64,000 bases of DNA from Euphorbia lathyris (taxonomy: Eukaryota; Streptophyta; Magnoliopsida; Malpighiales; Euphorbiaceae): NCBI RefSeq assembly GCF_963576675.1, contig NC_088913.1, positions 12,971,001-13,035,000 of the forward strand. Direction: 5' to 3'. The position numbers and the translations under genes are program-made. This document shows positions 1-11,354 of this stretch, in pieces. Under the pieces are notes generated by a model that saw only the letters and a program-made list of their open reading frames with translations, was not told the DNA's origin and ran no database searches. Within the stretch, counting starts at the first letter, position 1. The number at the start of each line of letters is the position of its first letter.

Positions 1-82
1 CTTAGTGTGTTTAGAATATGTATTCTAATTTATACTTAAACAATTTTGTCAAATCAAAATTATGTAGAAAGGTGTTTCAACA
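1..82 (-). repeat. 3' LTR of copy A, first 82 bp only
   Basis: Identical to 10064..10145, the U3 start of the other LTR. The element's polypurine tract lies directly beside it at 83..96. The rest of this LTR lies to the left of the window. Confidence 0.95.
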
Positions 83-178
83 AACTCCCCCATTTTGATG
101 TTGGCAAAACTGTTAAGCAAGGAACTCAGTATGAGCTCCCCCATGATAGTTGACCTTTTTAATTAAGTGAACTCCCCC
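83..178 (-). other. Three spaced polypurine tracts before the 3' LTR of copy A
   Basis: On the minus strand GGGGGAG occurs three times, at 85..91, 136..142 and 172..178, the first directly beside the LTR. Copy B has the same arrangement with nearly the same spacing. The tract next to the LTR is the expected primer for plus-strand DNA synthesis. Multiple tracts are a known trait of Sireviruses; any function of the outer two is inference. Confidence 0.8.
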
Positions 179-534
179 GTAAGGACTGAACTACGGACTT
201 AGTTTTATTCTAAACATTCTAAGGTTTAACTGAATAAGTCTAAGATCAGATTTCAGGTATAGGTCAGCTTATGGGTCATATTCTGTTTTACTCAGAATTC
301 AGCGAAAGTAATGTATAGTGACAGAGCGCGCTGAGCAAATTATTGTTCAATGAGTTCTTTATCAGAATGTTTCATAAGATCATAGTATGATGTCAAACAT
401 GTTATCAGCATATCATTTAGTCAATAAATATTATAAGTGTTAAGCATAGCTGATATAAACGAAGTATGATATATTGATAGAAGTCAGCAGTTGCACAGCA
501 AAAATAAATTAGCAAAAATTAAGACCTAGCCTAA

Positions 535-3372
535 CTATTTCTTTTTCTTGCCCTGTGACTGACTTCTCTTGTACTGACGTTGCTCATGCTGAGCTCTAGC
601 AGCTTGCGCTTTCTCCCCCGTTTTGTCAACTTCAGGGAGCTTAAACGCATCGGTTAAGACAGCGCGAGTCAGTTCTTGTGAAAGCTCTTTGAGTTTGTCA
701 GCACTTTCATTTAGCCCATAAAAAATGCCAACGCCATCAGCGGATACTTCGACTGGTATATGAAGATCAGCAGCACTGAGCATATTCACACTGAAGGCTT
801 GTGCTTTGGCTTGCCAAATGAGAGCTTCAGTGAGACCAGCAAAGACTTGGTGGAAGGTTTTTAAGAGTGCTGAGTCATAATGATGACGCTGGATATTGTT
901 ATGACGGATGTGAGTGAAGGATTGTTGTGCAAGAGATAGCAACTCATTTTGCTTCATCGAGTCAGTATCCATCTCTTGCTTGTTGAGATTAAGGAGCCGA
1001 ATGGCCTCACTAATTTGCTCGACTGAGCACTGACTATAGGATACCATTTGCTCATTTGTCTTAAGTTGCTCAGTATGAAGCTGAGCAAAGAGCATCTTGA
1101 GTTCTAAGGAAGTGGCATAGTCAGTGTTCACAGCAGATAACTTCTGAACTTGCTGATGGAGTGAGTTCAGATGTTGAATTGTTGACAGCTGTATCTCTGC
1201 CAACTTAGCAATGGAATCCTGCTTAGCTTGCTGGGCTTGTAATGACAGGACGACATTCAGCAAATCCTTGAGTCCCTTGACTTCGTTGAGAAGTAGAGTG
1301 ACTTGAGAGAGCTGAGTTGCGGTAGGAATTGAAGAACCAGCAGCAAGCGAAGCGGAATGTTGAAGATCGTGGATGAGTGCTTGCACTGAGTCAATGAGCT
1401 TTTTGCCGGACTCAGTGGTATCCCGATGTACATCAGTATGACCAGAAGAAAGTGGGGTGAAAGGAATACCCTGGTCAGTGACTGGATGACTTGGCTCAAT
1501 CTGCACTTGAGTTGGAGGTAAGTTTGATTGATCAGCAGAGAGGTTATTGATGATGGAAGTCATAACCCGAACACTGTCTGTGCTGACGGCAGAGGGATGA
1601 GGAGTCAGCATTATGCTTGAGGAAACAGCATGGGCAGTGCTTGGTTCAACCTGACTTGTAGAAGTGGTTGAGGTGTTATGCTCGGCATGTTCCTGTTAAG
1701 AAGAAACAGAGGCTTGTTTTTCCAACGGCGTTGTAGTAGAGGAAGTTGTGGGCCGTTTGAAAATTTTTAATTGGATGGTAGAAGGATCCTTTGTTGTCTT
1801 GGAGAGGACAAGTTGAGGAATGGATAGTGGTTGCACAGGAGGGTCACTGACTATTACCTCACTGGCCTTAACCAGTTTTCGCCTTCTACGTGGTGGAGTG
1901 GTATGATGAGCATGTTCTATTGAGTGAGTAGGAGAAGGTTCCTTTTGCTCAGTCTGAATCTGGTCAGCTTGCTCTTCAACTTGTTCAACTCCCGCAGCCA
2001 ACTCAGTGTCAGTCTGCACAGCACCACCTGCTAACCCAGTGTCAGCGTCCTCAGCTTCAATTTCGCTGGCATATTCTTCAGACACCTCAGCGTCATTCTG
2101 ACCGCTGGTTTCATCATCTTCTTCTTCTTCCTTAGTATTATCTCCATCAAGTTCTTCCTCAACTTGGGAGATGAAGTGGTCATCTAACTGGACCTCAGTT
2201 CCCTCAGCATCAGTGCCTTGACATTGAGTGAAGTGAGAATCACCCGGTACAATAAAATCCGTCGGTATGACGTCGAGAGGGGCCAGTGTTGAAGACTTCT
2301 GCTTCTTCTGAGGGAGCTCAGCAGCTGCCTCAGTGTTAGGCTTATCTTGCCTGCTTCTCTTCTCAGCTGACTTTCCAGCTGACCTCTGCCTCTTTGCTGG
2401 AGACACAACATTAGGTGTCTCAGCAGATTTTCTCTTGCGAGAAGCTGGGGCCTTAGTTCTTTGCCCTTTCTTAGGCTTAGCTATAGTCTCCTCAGTCTGA
2501 TCAGCTTGGCCAGCAGTAGTAGCAGCTTTTCCTTTCTTCAAAGGCTGCCCATATTTCAGTGCCCTCAGCGAGGCCGCTGTGATTTCGGTTCCTCTGAAAG
2601 ATTCCTCACCTTCAAGGTCAATATTGTGGTCGATGAGGATCCTGGTAATGATTGATCCCAACCTCATTGTACCCGTGCTGCGTAGGAACCCAGCAACTAG
2701 GAAGACGGGCATGTTGATGGGGGTGTACGTCAGCATGTGCCATATGAAGCACTGTTCAAAGTTCGTTGCTGAGGTCGTGCAGTTTATCTTAGGGTAAATG
2801 AAGTAGCTCAGCAGGTAGTGAGCCATCTTTTGGTGCTGTCCCATTGAAGATGCTGAGATCTCGCCTGAGTGACGCTCAGGTTTGCAGAAAGTATGGATGT
2901 AGTCGGTCTTGTCCTGATCTCCAGACTTCCTCAACCTCACTCCCTCAGTTTTAAGTTGGAGGAGATTTCCCAAGTACAGAGGGTTGATGAAGATCGTCTT
3001 TCCTTTTACTTTAGTGCTTAGATAGTCAGGGGAGTCATTGGCAACCATGAGATTGTGGTAAAACTCCCTTACCAGGTCAGGATACGTTTCATCTCTGACG
3101 AAGAACAACCCAGTCCATTCGTTCTTTGCAATCCATTCGGCAAACGGTTGTTCATGTTGGACGAAGTGCTCAGAAACCCATCTGGAGGGCTCAACTTTCC
3201 ATTCGAGAACACTTTCGAAGACTTTGGAGTAGGTTCGTATTTTCACAGCTTTCTCTTTTTCAGAGTTTTGATCAGTTTTACCCTTGCTAGAGGTGGAAGG
3301 GTTTCGTGAAGGTTCATCGGAGCTGGACTTATTTTGGCCGGCACTGGAGACGTTGAAGGATAGCTTAGTCAT
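535..3372 (-). pseudogene. Third ORF of copy A (plant transposon-protein domain, acidic middle, coiled coil), one in-frame stop
   Basis: The reading frame has 946 codons from the ATG at 3372, which matches the start of the sister ORF in copy B; an upstream in-frame ATG at 3480 lies at the TATA box and is less likely. One in-frame TAA at 1696..1698 splits it. Residues about 30-270 resemble the 'putative plant transposon protein' family (Pfam Transposase_32 type): aromatic-rich FYxNL, GK.IFIN, a QHQKMAHY-like segment, HMLTY and a LGSIITRIL helix. Residues about 290-350 hold basic clusters (RKRK, AKRQR) like nuclear-localisation signals, followed by a Glu/Asp-rich stretch. The last third (about 640-830) is Leu/Gln-rich and likely coiled coil. 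I see no signal peptide or membrane segment, which argues against a classical envelope protein, although this position is called 'env-like' in Sireviruses. Function unknown. Confidence 0.75.
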
Positions 3373-3481
3373 GCTTCTAAGATGGAGAGAATAGAGGTAT
3401 TTGAGAGAGAGAAATTTGGGTGATTTCGTAGCCTTAAAGATTTGTTGAGCGTAAGGAGTAAAAGATGGGGAATTTCCCATG

Positions 3482-3620
3482 ATTTATAGACGAGTTGAAC
3501 GGTGTGGATCTTAACCAAATCCATGTGTCAGTTGCCTTGGGATCATGTACCGACAGGGATCCTGGCATTTATGACACATTACGGCGAATACGTCATCCTA
3601 GGTTATACGCGTGCTTGGAA
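3482..3620 (-). promoter_or_regulatory. Putative internal promoter for the third ORF, copy A
   Basis: On the minus strand a TATAAAT box lies at about 3482..3489, roughly 117 bp before the ATG at 3372. Farther upstream (3560..3620) is a block with CCTAGGATGACGTA and TGTCATAAATGCCAG. The same blocks, in the same order, precede the third ORF of copy B, while the sequence around them has diverged. TGACG is a known plant bZIP site. That this drives a separate transcript is inference. Confidence 0.5.
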
Positions 3621-3850
3621 ATTATGCTAACGGATTAATCACTCAGTATTTAGAATGTCAAGCGTTTGATATTCTGAGAGGTCAGTGCATTATTTAAGGA
3701 TGATTTTAAGTTCAAGTTCTAAACTAATTTACTCAGTGTGCAAGTTTACTCAGTATTGTATATTCAGTCAATTTCAAGAGATACTCAGCAAACAATAAAT
3801 CATTCAGCATGTAATTCACTCAGCATTCAATATTCATTTAGCACAGGAAT

Positions 3851-6800
3851 TTACTGAAGAGGATTAAACATACCAATTGCTTCTCTCAGTATGCTAAATT
3901 GCTCTCGTGCTAGAGGCTTTGTAAAAATATCAACAAGCTACTCGTCTGTTGGCACATAAGTCAGCTTGATTTCTTTCTTGAGTACATGATCTCTGATGAA
4001 GTGATGTCTTATGCTGACATGTTTCATCCTGCTGTGTTGAACTGGGTTCTTTGAGAGGTCAATTGCACTCTTGTTGTCGCATTTGACTTCAATTGTCTTT
4101 GTTTGAACACCATAATCTTCAAGCTGTTGCTTAATCCAAAGGACTTGAGCAACACAGCTTCCAGCAGCAATGTACTCAGCTTCAGTTGTGGACAGGGCTA
4201 CTGACGCCTGCTTCTTGCTGAACCAAGATACAAGACAGCTTCCTAGGAATTGGCATCCTCCAGAGGTGCTTTTTCTTTCCAGCTTGTCTCGTCCATAGTC
4301 AGCGTCAGTGTATCCGATGAGTGTAAAGTCATGAGTATTTGGATACCACAGACCTGCATTTACTGAGCTTTGCAAATATCTAAGGATCCTTTTTACAGCT
4401 ATGTAATGGGATTCCTTAGGGTTAGCTTGATATCTAGCACAATAACATACTGAGAACTGAATGTCCGGTCTACTTGCTGTTAAGTAAAGTAAAGAGACAA
4501 TCATACCTCGGTATAACTTGCTGTCTACTGACTTACCATTTTCATCAGCACAAAGGACAGTGTCAGTGCCCATAGGAGTGGATATTGGCTTACAATGTTC
4601 CAGTTCATATTTCTTCAATATCTCCTTGGCATATTTAGCTTGACTTATGAATATGCCATTCTTTCCTTGCTTAATTTGAAGTCCGAGGAAGAAGTTGAGT
4701 TCTCCCATCATTGACATTTCGAATTCAGTCTGCATCTGTTTGCTAAATTCCTTGCACATAGATTCATTAGTAGCACCAAATATAATATCATCTACATATA
4801 TTTGAGCCAGCAGGGTATCTTTACCCTTTCTCTTAATGAATAAGGTTGTATCAGCTTGACCCCTGACGTAACCTCTAGTCAGTAAAAAGTTAGCCAGCCT
4901 CTCATACCAAGCACGTGGTGCTTGCTTGAGTCCATACAGAGCCTTTTTGAGTTTGTAAACGTGGTTTGGGAACTTAGAATCCTCAAACCCTGGAGGCTGA
5001 TTTACATAGACCTCCTCGTCTATTACTCCATTAAGAAAGGCACTTTTGACATCCATTTGAAACAGTTTAAAGTTCATGTAAGATGCATATGCACATAAAA
5101 TCCTAATAGCTTCTAGCCTTGCCACTGGGGCAAAGGTCTCACCATAGTCAATACCTTCTTGTTGACTGTAGCCCTGAGCTACAAGTCTTGCCTTGTTTCT
5201 GACTACGTTTCCTTGCTCATCTAGCTTGTTCCTGAAGACCCATCTCGTTCCAATGGTCTTTTGGCTCCTAGGATGTGGCACTAGCTCCCATACATTATTC
5301 CTCCTGAACTGATTGAGTTCCTCTTGCATGGCATTCATCCAGAATTCGTCATCCTCAGCTTCGGCAAAGTTCTTCGGCTCAAGTACTGAGACAAAAGCTA
5401 CATTGCCGAGATACTTCCTTAATTGATTTCTTGTCATCAGCGTATTTCCAGCTGAGTCAAGAATTGCATTTTCTGAATGCCCTCTTGGGACTCTTATCTC
5501 CTTTGGTAGACTTGTGTCTTGTTCTATCTGTGTTTCAACATTCTCTGCAGAAGTAGATAGGTCAGTGAAAGTAATTTTAGGTTCACTCTTACTCTTGGTC
5601 AGCCGTTTTATGAAGGACTCAGTAGCTGGTTCTTGATCAGCAGGTGCTGAGTTTGGTTCATCTTCTGTCAGCGGCTGGTATCTTCCTGCAGGGTTAGTTT
5701 CATCGAATTGCACATGTATAGATTCTTCTAATACTTGAGTTCTCTTATTAAAAACTCTGTATGCTTTACTGTTTGTTGAGTAGCCTAGAAAGATAGCCTC
5801 ATCAGCTTTTGAATCAAATTTGGCTAAGCTATCTTTGGTATTTAAAATAAAACACCTACAGCCAAAGGCACGAAAGTATCCAATGTTGGGCTTTCGTCCT
5901 TTCCAAAGTTCATATGGGGTTTTCTTAAGTATAGGTCTAACTAAAGCCCTATTCAGAATATAGCATGCTGTGTTGACAGCTTCTCCCCAAAAATACTTTG
6001 GAAGCCTATGCTCATCCAGCATTGTCCTAGCAATCTCAACCAGAGTTCTGTTCTTCCTTTCAACAACCCCATTTTGCTGAGGCGTTCTAGGAGCAGAGAA
6101 ATTGTGGTCAATGCCGCTGGCTTCACAGAATTCAACAAACTTCTGGTTCTTGAATTCTCCACCATTATCACTACGGATATGAGCTAATTTTAGGTCTTTC
6201 TCATTTTCAATTTTTCTAACCAAGTTTGAAAATGTCTCAAAGGTCTCATCCTTACTGGTCAGCAGGATAACCCATGTGTACCGAGAGAAATCATCTACAA
6301 TAACCAAGGAAAACCTTCTTCCACCCAGACTCAGCGGCTGGACTGGACCAAAGAGATCCAAGTGTAGCATTTCTAACGGACGCTTAGTTGAGACAATGTT
6401 TTTACTTTGAAAAGATTGCTTGGTTTGTTTTCCAGCTTGGCAGGCATGGCATAATTGATCTTTTTGAAATTTAAGTTCAGGCAGTCCCTCAACCAATTGC
6501 TTTCTTGCTAATTTGGCCAGGAGGTCCATGCTTACATGACCAAGTCTCCTGTGCCATAGCCAGGAATTTTCTTCCTTTGTGACTAAGCATACAGTTTTTG
6601 AAAACTTCTTTTCGAGGTTTAGCATAAAGACATTGTCTATCCGAGGGGCAGTTAAAATTAACTCATTTGATTTTCCCTCATATATTTTACATCCAGTTTC
6701 GTCAAATATAACTTTTCTTCCATTATCACATAGCTGAGCTACGCTGAGTAAGTTATATTTGAGTCCGCTGACTAGGGAGACAGATTCAATAGTGGGATTA

Positions 6801-6978
6801 CCTCCAACGGTGCTGATCCTACTATTTTACCCTTTTTGTTGTCTCCAAAACTTACGCTTCCTCCTCGTTTACGTTCGAACGTGATGAATTGAGTTTCATC
6901 TCCCGTCATATGCCTTGAGCATGCGCTGTCAATATACCACATTTTTGACTTCTCGGCACATCTCAGGCTTACCTGCAT
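3851..6978 (-). pseudogene. pol: pol polyprotein of copy A (protease-integrase-RT-RNase H), one frameshift and one stop
   Basis: The polyprotein would process Gag-Pol, copy the RNA and integrate the cDNA. ATG at 6978 lies 5 nt after the gag stop, in another frame. Domains in order: aspartic protease with WYIDSACSRHMTG (the usual Gly after DS is Ala); GAG-pre-integrase with HRRLGH and CHAC; integrase core with [16 protein letters not shown] and [10 protein letters not shown] (D, D and E all present); copia RT with [23 protein letters not shown] and catalytic YVDD; RNase H with DADYGRD and STTEAEYIA. The 3128-bp span is one base short of 1043 codons: a single-base deletion near 6810 shifts the frame in the protease region. 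An in-frame TAG at 3938..3940 lies 30 codons before the natural end. A normal open stretch of 895 codons remains, so decay is light. Confidence 0.92.
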
Positions 6979-6983
6979 TGTAA

Positions 6984-8738
6984 TCAGTTTCCTTTAGGTA
7001 CCCAATTCTTTTTGGGTCCTGACTTGTTAGGTGCAACAGGTATAGCATCATATTTTATTTTATGGCGGCATACATGGACAGTATGGCCATTCTTTCCACA
7101 GAAGTCACAACTGACCTTCTGTTTAAGATTTTTTACTGACTTGTCAGCACCCCAGTGCTGAGCGTGTCAGTACACTTTAGTAGTGTGTCCTAACTTCCCA
7201 CAAAAATCACATTGGACTTTTCGCTGGGGATTTCTTCTCTGCTGAGTACCTTGGTACTGTGTACCTTGATACTGAGTTCTCAGCGGAAAATTGTTTTTGT
7301 TTGGAACCTTTAATTGGTTCTGAATGGTTGTGACATCCTTCCTCAGTTTCTTTGAAACTGACTGGACTTCAGAGACAGACTCATGAATGATTTTCATATT
7401 TTCATGCAAAATTGAGTTGTCTTGAAGAAGGTATCTGAGGTCACTCAGTTTGACCTCTTCTACTTCATCACAGCGCCGGCTGAGTGCTTTAATCTTCCTA
7501 TTACACTTTTTAACAAGTGTATAGAGATCACTTAGGGCGTTACCCATTTCATTTCTGAGTTGAGAGAGTGAGATTACCTCATTAGATTGCTCTTCATTAT
7601 CTGACTCATCAGATTGGTCAGCATGCTCAGAAATGCATGGCTCAGCAAGTTCGTCAGCCATAAAGCATATCTTCGCTGACTCGGTGGCCTCAGTTTCTGT
7701 TGATGAAGATTCATCACTGTCACTCCAAGTAGCCACCATTGCCTTCTTCCCACTTTTCTTGTCTTTCCTCAGCGTGGGGCAGTTTGACTTAATATGGCCA
7801 TCTTGGTGGCACTCAAAGCATGTAATGGGCTTTGAGCTGTCCTTTCTGTATTTACTGTCGCTTGAGTCAGCCTTATACTTATCAAACTTTTTGTAAGGCT
7901 TTTTGGAATATTTGTCGTTCTTCCTGAACAGCCTATTCATCTTTCTTGTAAACATAGCCATCTCCTCATCATCAGTTGAACTCCCGTCAGTGGAGTCAGC
8001 CTTCATGACAAGTGACTTCTGCTTCTTGTCATCAGATTTTTCCTTCACCTCAAAGTTCTTCATTGATATCTCATGGGTCAGCAATGAACCGATGAGTTCG
8101 TCATATTTGTAGGTGGTTAAATCCTGAGCTTCCTCAACTGCTGTCTTCTTTGCTTGCCAGTCTTTTGGAAGACTCCTGAGTATCTTTTTGACTTGTTCTT
8201 CCTCAGTGAAGATTTTCCCAAGTCTCTTGAGCTCATTAATGATGTTGGTGAACCTTGCATTCATGTCTGAAATGCCCTCATCATTGTTCATCTCGAACAG
8301 CTCGTACAGTCTCATCTGCTGATTTACCTTGGATTCTTTTACTTTGTTTGTTCCCTCGTAGGTGACTTCCAGCTTTTTCCAGATCTCTTGTGCCGACTCA
8401 CAACCTGAGATTTTGTCATATTCTGCAGCATCGAGCGCACAGTGAAGCATATTGATAGCCGAAGCATGGTTTTGAAGCTTCTTAAGATCATCCTCTGTCC
8501 ATTCAACCTCAGCTTTAACAACTGACTGGCCAGCAACAACTTTCACAGGTACAAACGGGCCTTGGACTATGGATAGCCAGGCACTCATGTTTGTAGCTTG
8601 AATGAAGTTTTTCATCCTATTCTTCCAAAAGGTATAGTTTGACCCGAAGAATAGGGGAGGCCTGGTAATGGACAGCCCCTCAGGTAATATCTGAGTTGTC
8701 AGGTTTCCAGGGAGAAACCGAGTGCTGTTTTCGCCCAT
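6984..8738 (-). pseudogene. gag: gag of copy A (UBN2-type capsid, three zinc knuckles), one stop
   Basis: Structural protein of the virus-like particle. The frame has 584 codons from the ATG at 8738; the homologous start in copy B supports this over the ATG at 8750. N-terminus has PPLFFGSNYTFWKNRM, typical of copia gags (DUF4219), followed by a UBN2-like helical domain (IWKKLEVTYEG, MRLYELFEM, FTNIINELKRLG, ILRSLP). A CX2CX4HX4C knuckle (CFECHQDGHIKSNC) lies near residue 310; a second (CDFCGKLGHTTKV) has lost its last Cys to Tyr and is followed at once by an in-frame TGA at 7167..7169; a third (CDFCGKNGHTVHVC) lies beyond the stop. A Ser/Asp/Glu-rich segment and a predicted coiled coil separate knuckles one and two. 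Confidence 0.9.
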
Positions 8739-8786
8739 GGTATGGATCAACTCAAGGTTGTTAGACCTTTAGTAGTGAGCTTTTAG

Positions 8787-8798
8787 GCTCTGATACCA
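8787..8798 (-). other. Primer-binding site of copy A (initiator Met tRNA)
   Basis: TGGTATCAGAGC on the minus strand, two bases inside the LTR end, complementary to the 3' end of plant initiator tRNA-Met. Confidence 0.93.
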
Positions 8799-8800
8799 CT

Positions 8801-10145
8801 TGTTGGTCCCTTGTAAGGTTGCAAATATAGTTCCAAGGGGGGGTTAGGAACTATTTTACATTTTTAAAATAATTTTGGCAGATTTCTTTTCTTTAAGAAA
8901 AGTTTATCTAACAGCGGCGCTTACCACTCAGCAAGACACTGGCTTAGTCAACTAGTGACTAGGACAGCTTCGTTGCTTAGGTCAGGAAATAGCACTTAGA
9001 GTCTATTCCTGAACCTTCTCGTTGGTAGCGCACAACTCAGCTTGACCTCTTTTACTTGGTCAGTTTTAGTTTGTTTTAAGCAAGCAATATGAATAAGGAG
9101 TTAAGGTTTAGAAATACTTCACTCAGCAGATTTATCCAGGTTCGGCTTCTTCTAAGCCTACGTCCTGTCCCCGGAACACCTCCGAGATTTCAAATCCTCT
9201 ACTGAGCTCTTTAAAGGTAGAGCCTCAAACCTTTTACAATATCAGCAATTGAGTATGACAAGAGTACCTTCCTCTATACTTCTACTCAATCCTAATCTCT
9301 CCGCTGAGTACTTAAAACTGAGTACTCAGCCTCTCCTTTCTACTTCTAGAAATGATAAAGATTTTGTCCTAAACAACAATTGCTAGAACACCTTAGATGA
9401 TTGAAAAACAATCACTCTAGACTTTTACACAAATGAATAGACTTTGTAGTGTAAGAACTTTGCTTTGCTTCTTGCTTGCAGAACTTGTAGAGATTTGGAC
9501 AGCGTAATGGCTTGATCAAGTTCTGTGTTTAGTGAAGCTTGTGATGGCACTATTTATAGAGACGTCTGGCCATTCGGTCATTTCGAATTTCAAAATAACC
9601 GTTGGAGGGAAACGACTATGTGTCATTGTCATCCTGACTTGCACAGAGCTCTTGGCCAATCACAATCGTGTATCTTCTGTCCTCGGTCAGCACAGCAGAT
9701 GGTCTCTCCTTTTATGGTAAAGTCAACTGGACAGCATACTGTGTCGTCTGAACTTTGCTAAAAGAGGAAACACTTTGTCTGGAAGTTTTCCTCTACCGGT
9801 CTGCTGTCTTGTACGCTTTGTCGAGACTACTTAGCAGCTTCATTGTGAAGTTGTTCCTGAAGGTCTTCTAGATCCTTCCGTTTGCTGAGTTGCATTTTTG
9901 TCCAAAACGACAACGTCTTGATATACGCGGGCCGAGTGAACTGAGTTGTTTGACTTGGGCCTTGGCTTCCGTATTGGGCTTGGGCCTTCCAATCCTTATG
10001 ACTTATAACATTTATACTCAACATTGAACAAACACATTAGTAGAATAAATCAACGCATTTAAACTTAGTGTGTTTAGAATATGTATTCTAATTTATACTT
10101 AAACAATTTTGTCAAATCAAAATTATGTAGAAAGGTGTTTCAACA
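8801..10145 (-). repeat. 5' LTR of copy A (1345 bp)
   Basis: Bounded by TGTTGAAACACC at the right and GGGACCAACA at the left, as read on the minus strand, next to the primer-binding site. Its last part has the C-rich tract CCCCCCCTTGGA, shared with the LTRs of copy B and the solo LTR at 46063..47460. CTGAG/CTCAG motifs are dense. Confidence 0.95.
9550..9559 (-). promoter_or_regulatory. TATA box in the LTR of copy A
   Basis: CTATAAATAG on the minus strand, about 590 bp into the LTR. This is the expected core promoter for the genomic transcript; the start site is not mapped. Confidence 0.6.
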
Positions 10146-10862
10146 GCAACTTCAATACTTAAAAAGAACTTCAAATTTCCTAAATCCTTAATGCGAACTT
10201 TCCATCTAAAAAGTTTTTAACTACTTATATTTCTATAATGTCATTCCCTTTTAATATCACATCATCCACATATACCAAAAGACATGTAATCTTCGAATTA
10301 GGCCTTTTGGTAAATAAAGAGTTGTAAAATGGGGACTGTTGATAACCATATGAAATCAGAGATGAAGTTAGATTGACAGATTGACATTCCATTTTCTACT
10401 ATCTTTCTTTAACCTATAAAGTGACTTTATTAGCTTACAAACTTTTGTAGGAACAGTTGCTTTGAAACCTGGAGGTAATACCATGTAAACTTCCTCTTCC
10501 AAATCACCATGGAGAAATGTGTTATTGACATCCAATTGATAAATCCTCTGTTGAATAGCTGCAATAACCAATAAAAGTCTTATTGTGGTCATTTTCACAA
10601 CAGGAGAGAAAGTATACCTATAATCGATGCCTTTTGTTTATGCATAACTCTTGGCTACTAAGTTTGACTTTGTACCTTTCCAAACTTCTATCTGACTTAA
10701 GTTTGGTCTTAAAGACCCATTTGAACTAATATGAACTTTTCTTGGTGGAAGGTCAACTAAAAACCATGTATTGTTTTGTCTCAATGCTTGTATGTTTGCC
10801 TCCATTGCTTCCCTCCAATAAGATTCCTTCAAAACTTGATTGCATGTCTTAGGCTCAGACAA
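10146..10862 (-). pseudogene. Copia reverse transcriptase fragment, degenerate
   Basis: The minus strand reads WREAMEANIQALRQNNTW, then [21 protein letters not shown] and PPGF, then a YVDD catalytic motif at about 10262..10273 and KDLGNLKFFL near 10165..10195. These are consecutive blocks of a copia RT, in more than one frame. It is cut on the left by the LTR of copy A. Not functional. Confidence 0.8.
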
Positions 10863-11354
10863 AATTCATAGATTAAAATAATATGACTTATGCACACCAA
10901 AAAATTTGTGAAAACAAACAATAGAAGATAATGGATATACTTCACAGTTGGTGAACAACAACCACCTTATTTAGTAGTAAGAAAATTACAATGAAAATCT
11001 TTCAAATAGGCTGTAACGAATTTAAATTGTTAACAAAAGTATTGATACTTGATTTCTCTATTTCAAAAGCATTCTTTAAAGTGTTAGTAGACTGATGCGA
11101 AGCAATGTTGTTAGTGGTTGAATCTAGAGAATTCGCAGATGACTACTTATCCAATTGATGAATAAGATTCATAAGTTTGGCATACGGTTTTAGAGTGACA
11201 ATAATAAACTTATGTTGCATAGAAGGCTCTTCTTCTGCAACTATGCTAGCAACAAACCTTAATTAAACTTAAAATTGGATAGATAGCCATGCTTTTTAAA
11301 GAATTGATCCACAATGTGACCTTCTTTTTCACAAAATAACAATGAGCTCCCTTT

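Larger units (their letters stand above)
1..10145 (-). mobile_element. Sirevirus-like Ty1/copia LTR retrotransposon, copy A (left end cut by window)
   Basis: Reading the minus strand from right to left: LTR (10145..8801), primer-binding site, gag, pol (protease, integrase, reverse transcriptase, RNase H), a long third ORF, polypurine tracts and the first 82 bp of the second LTR. The visible 82 bp of the left LTR are identical to 10064..10145. LTR ends are TGTTG...CAACA. The order integrase before reverse transcriptase defines Ty1/copia; the third ORF after pol, the large gag and repeated polypurine tracts are traits known for the Sirevirus lineage. Each of the three ORFs carries one or two breaks. 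The right flank begins GCAAC, the expected 5-bp target duplication, but its partner lies outside the window. Confidence 0.93.

Noticed and set aside
3372..3480. ATG at 3480 as start of the third ORF in copy A
   Set aside because: It overlaps the TATA box, and the added 36 residues have no counterpart in copy B, whose start aligns with the ATG at 3372.
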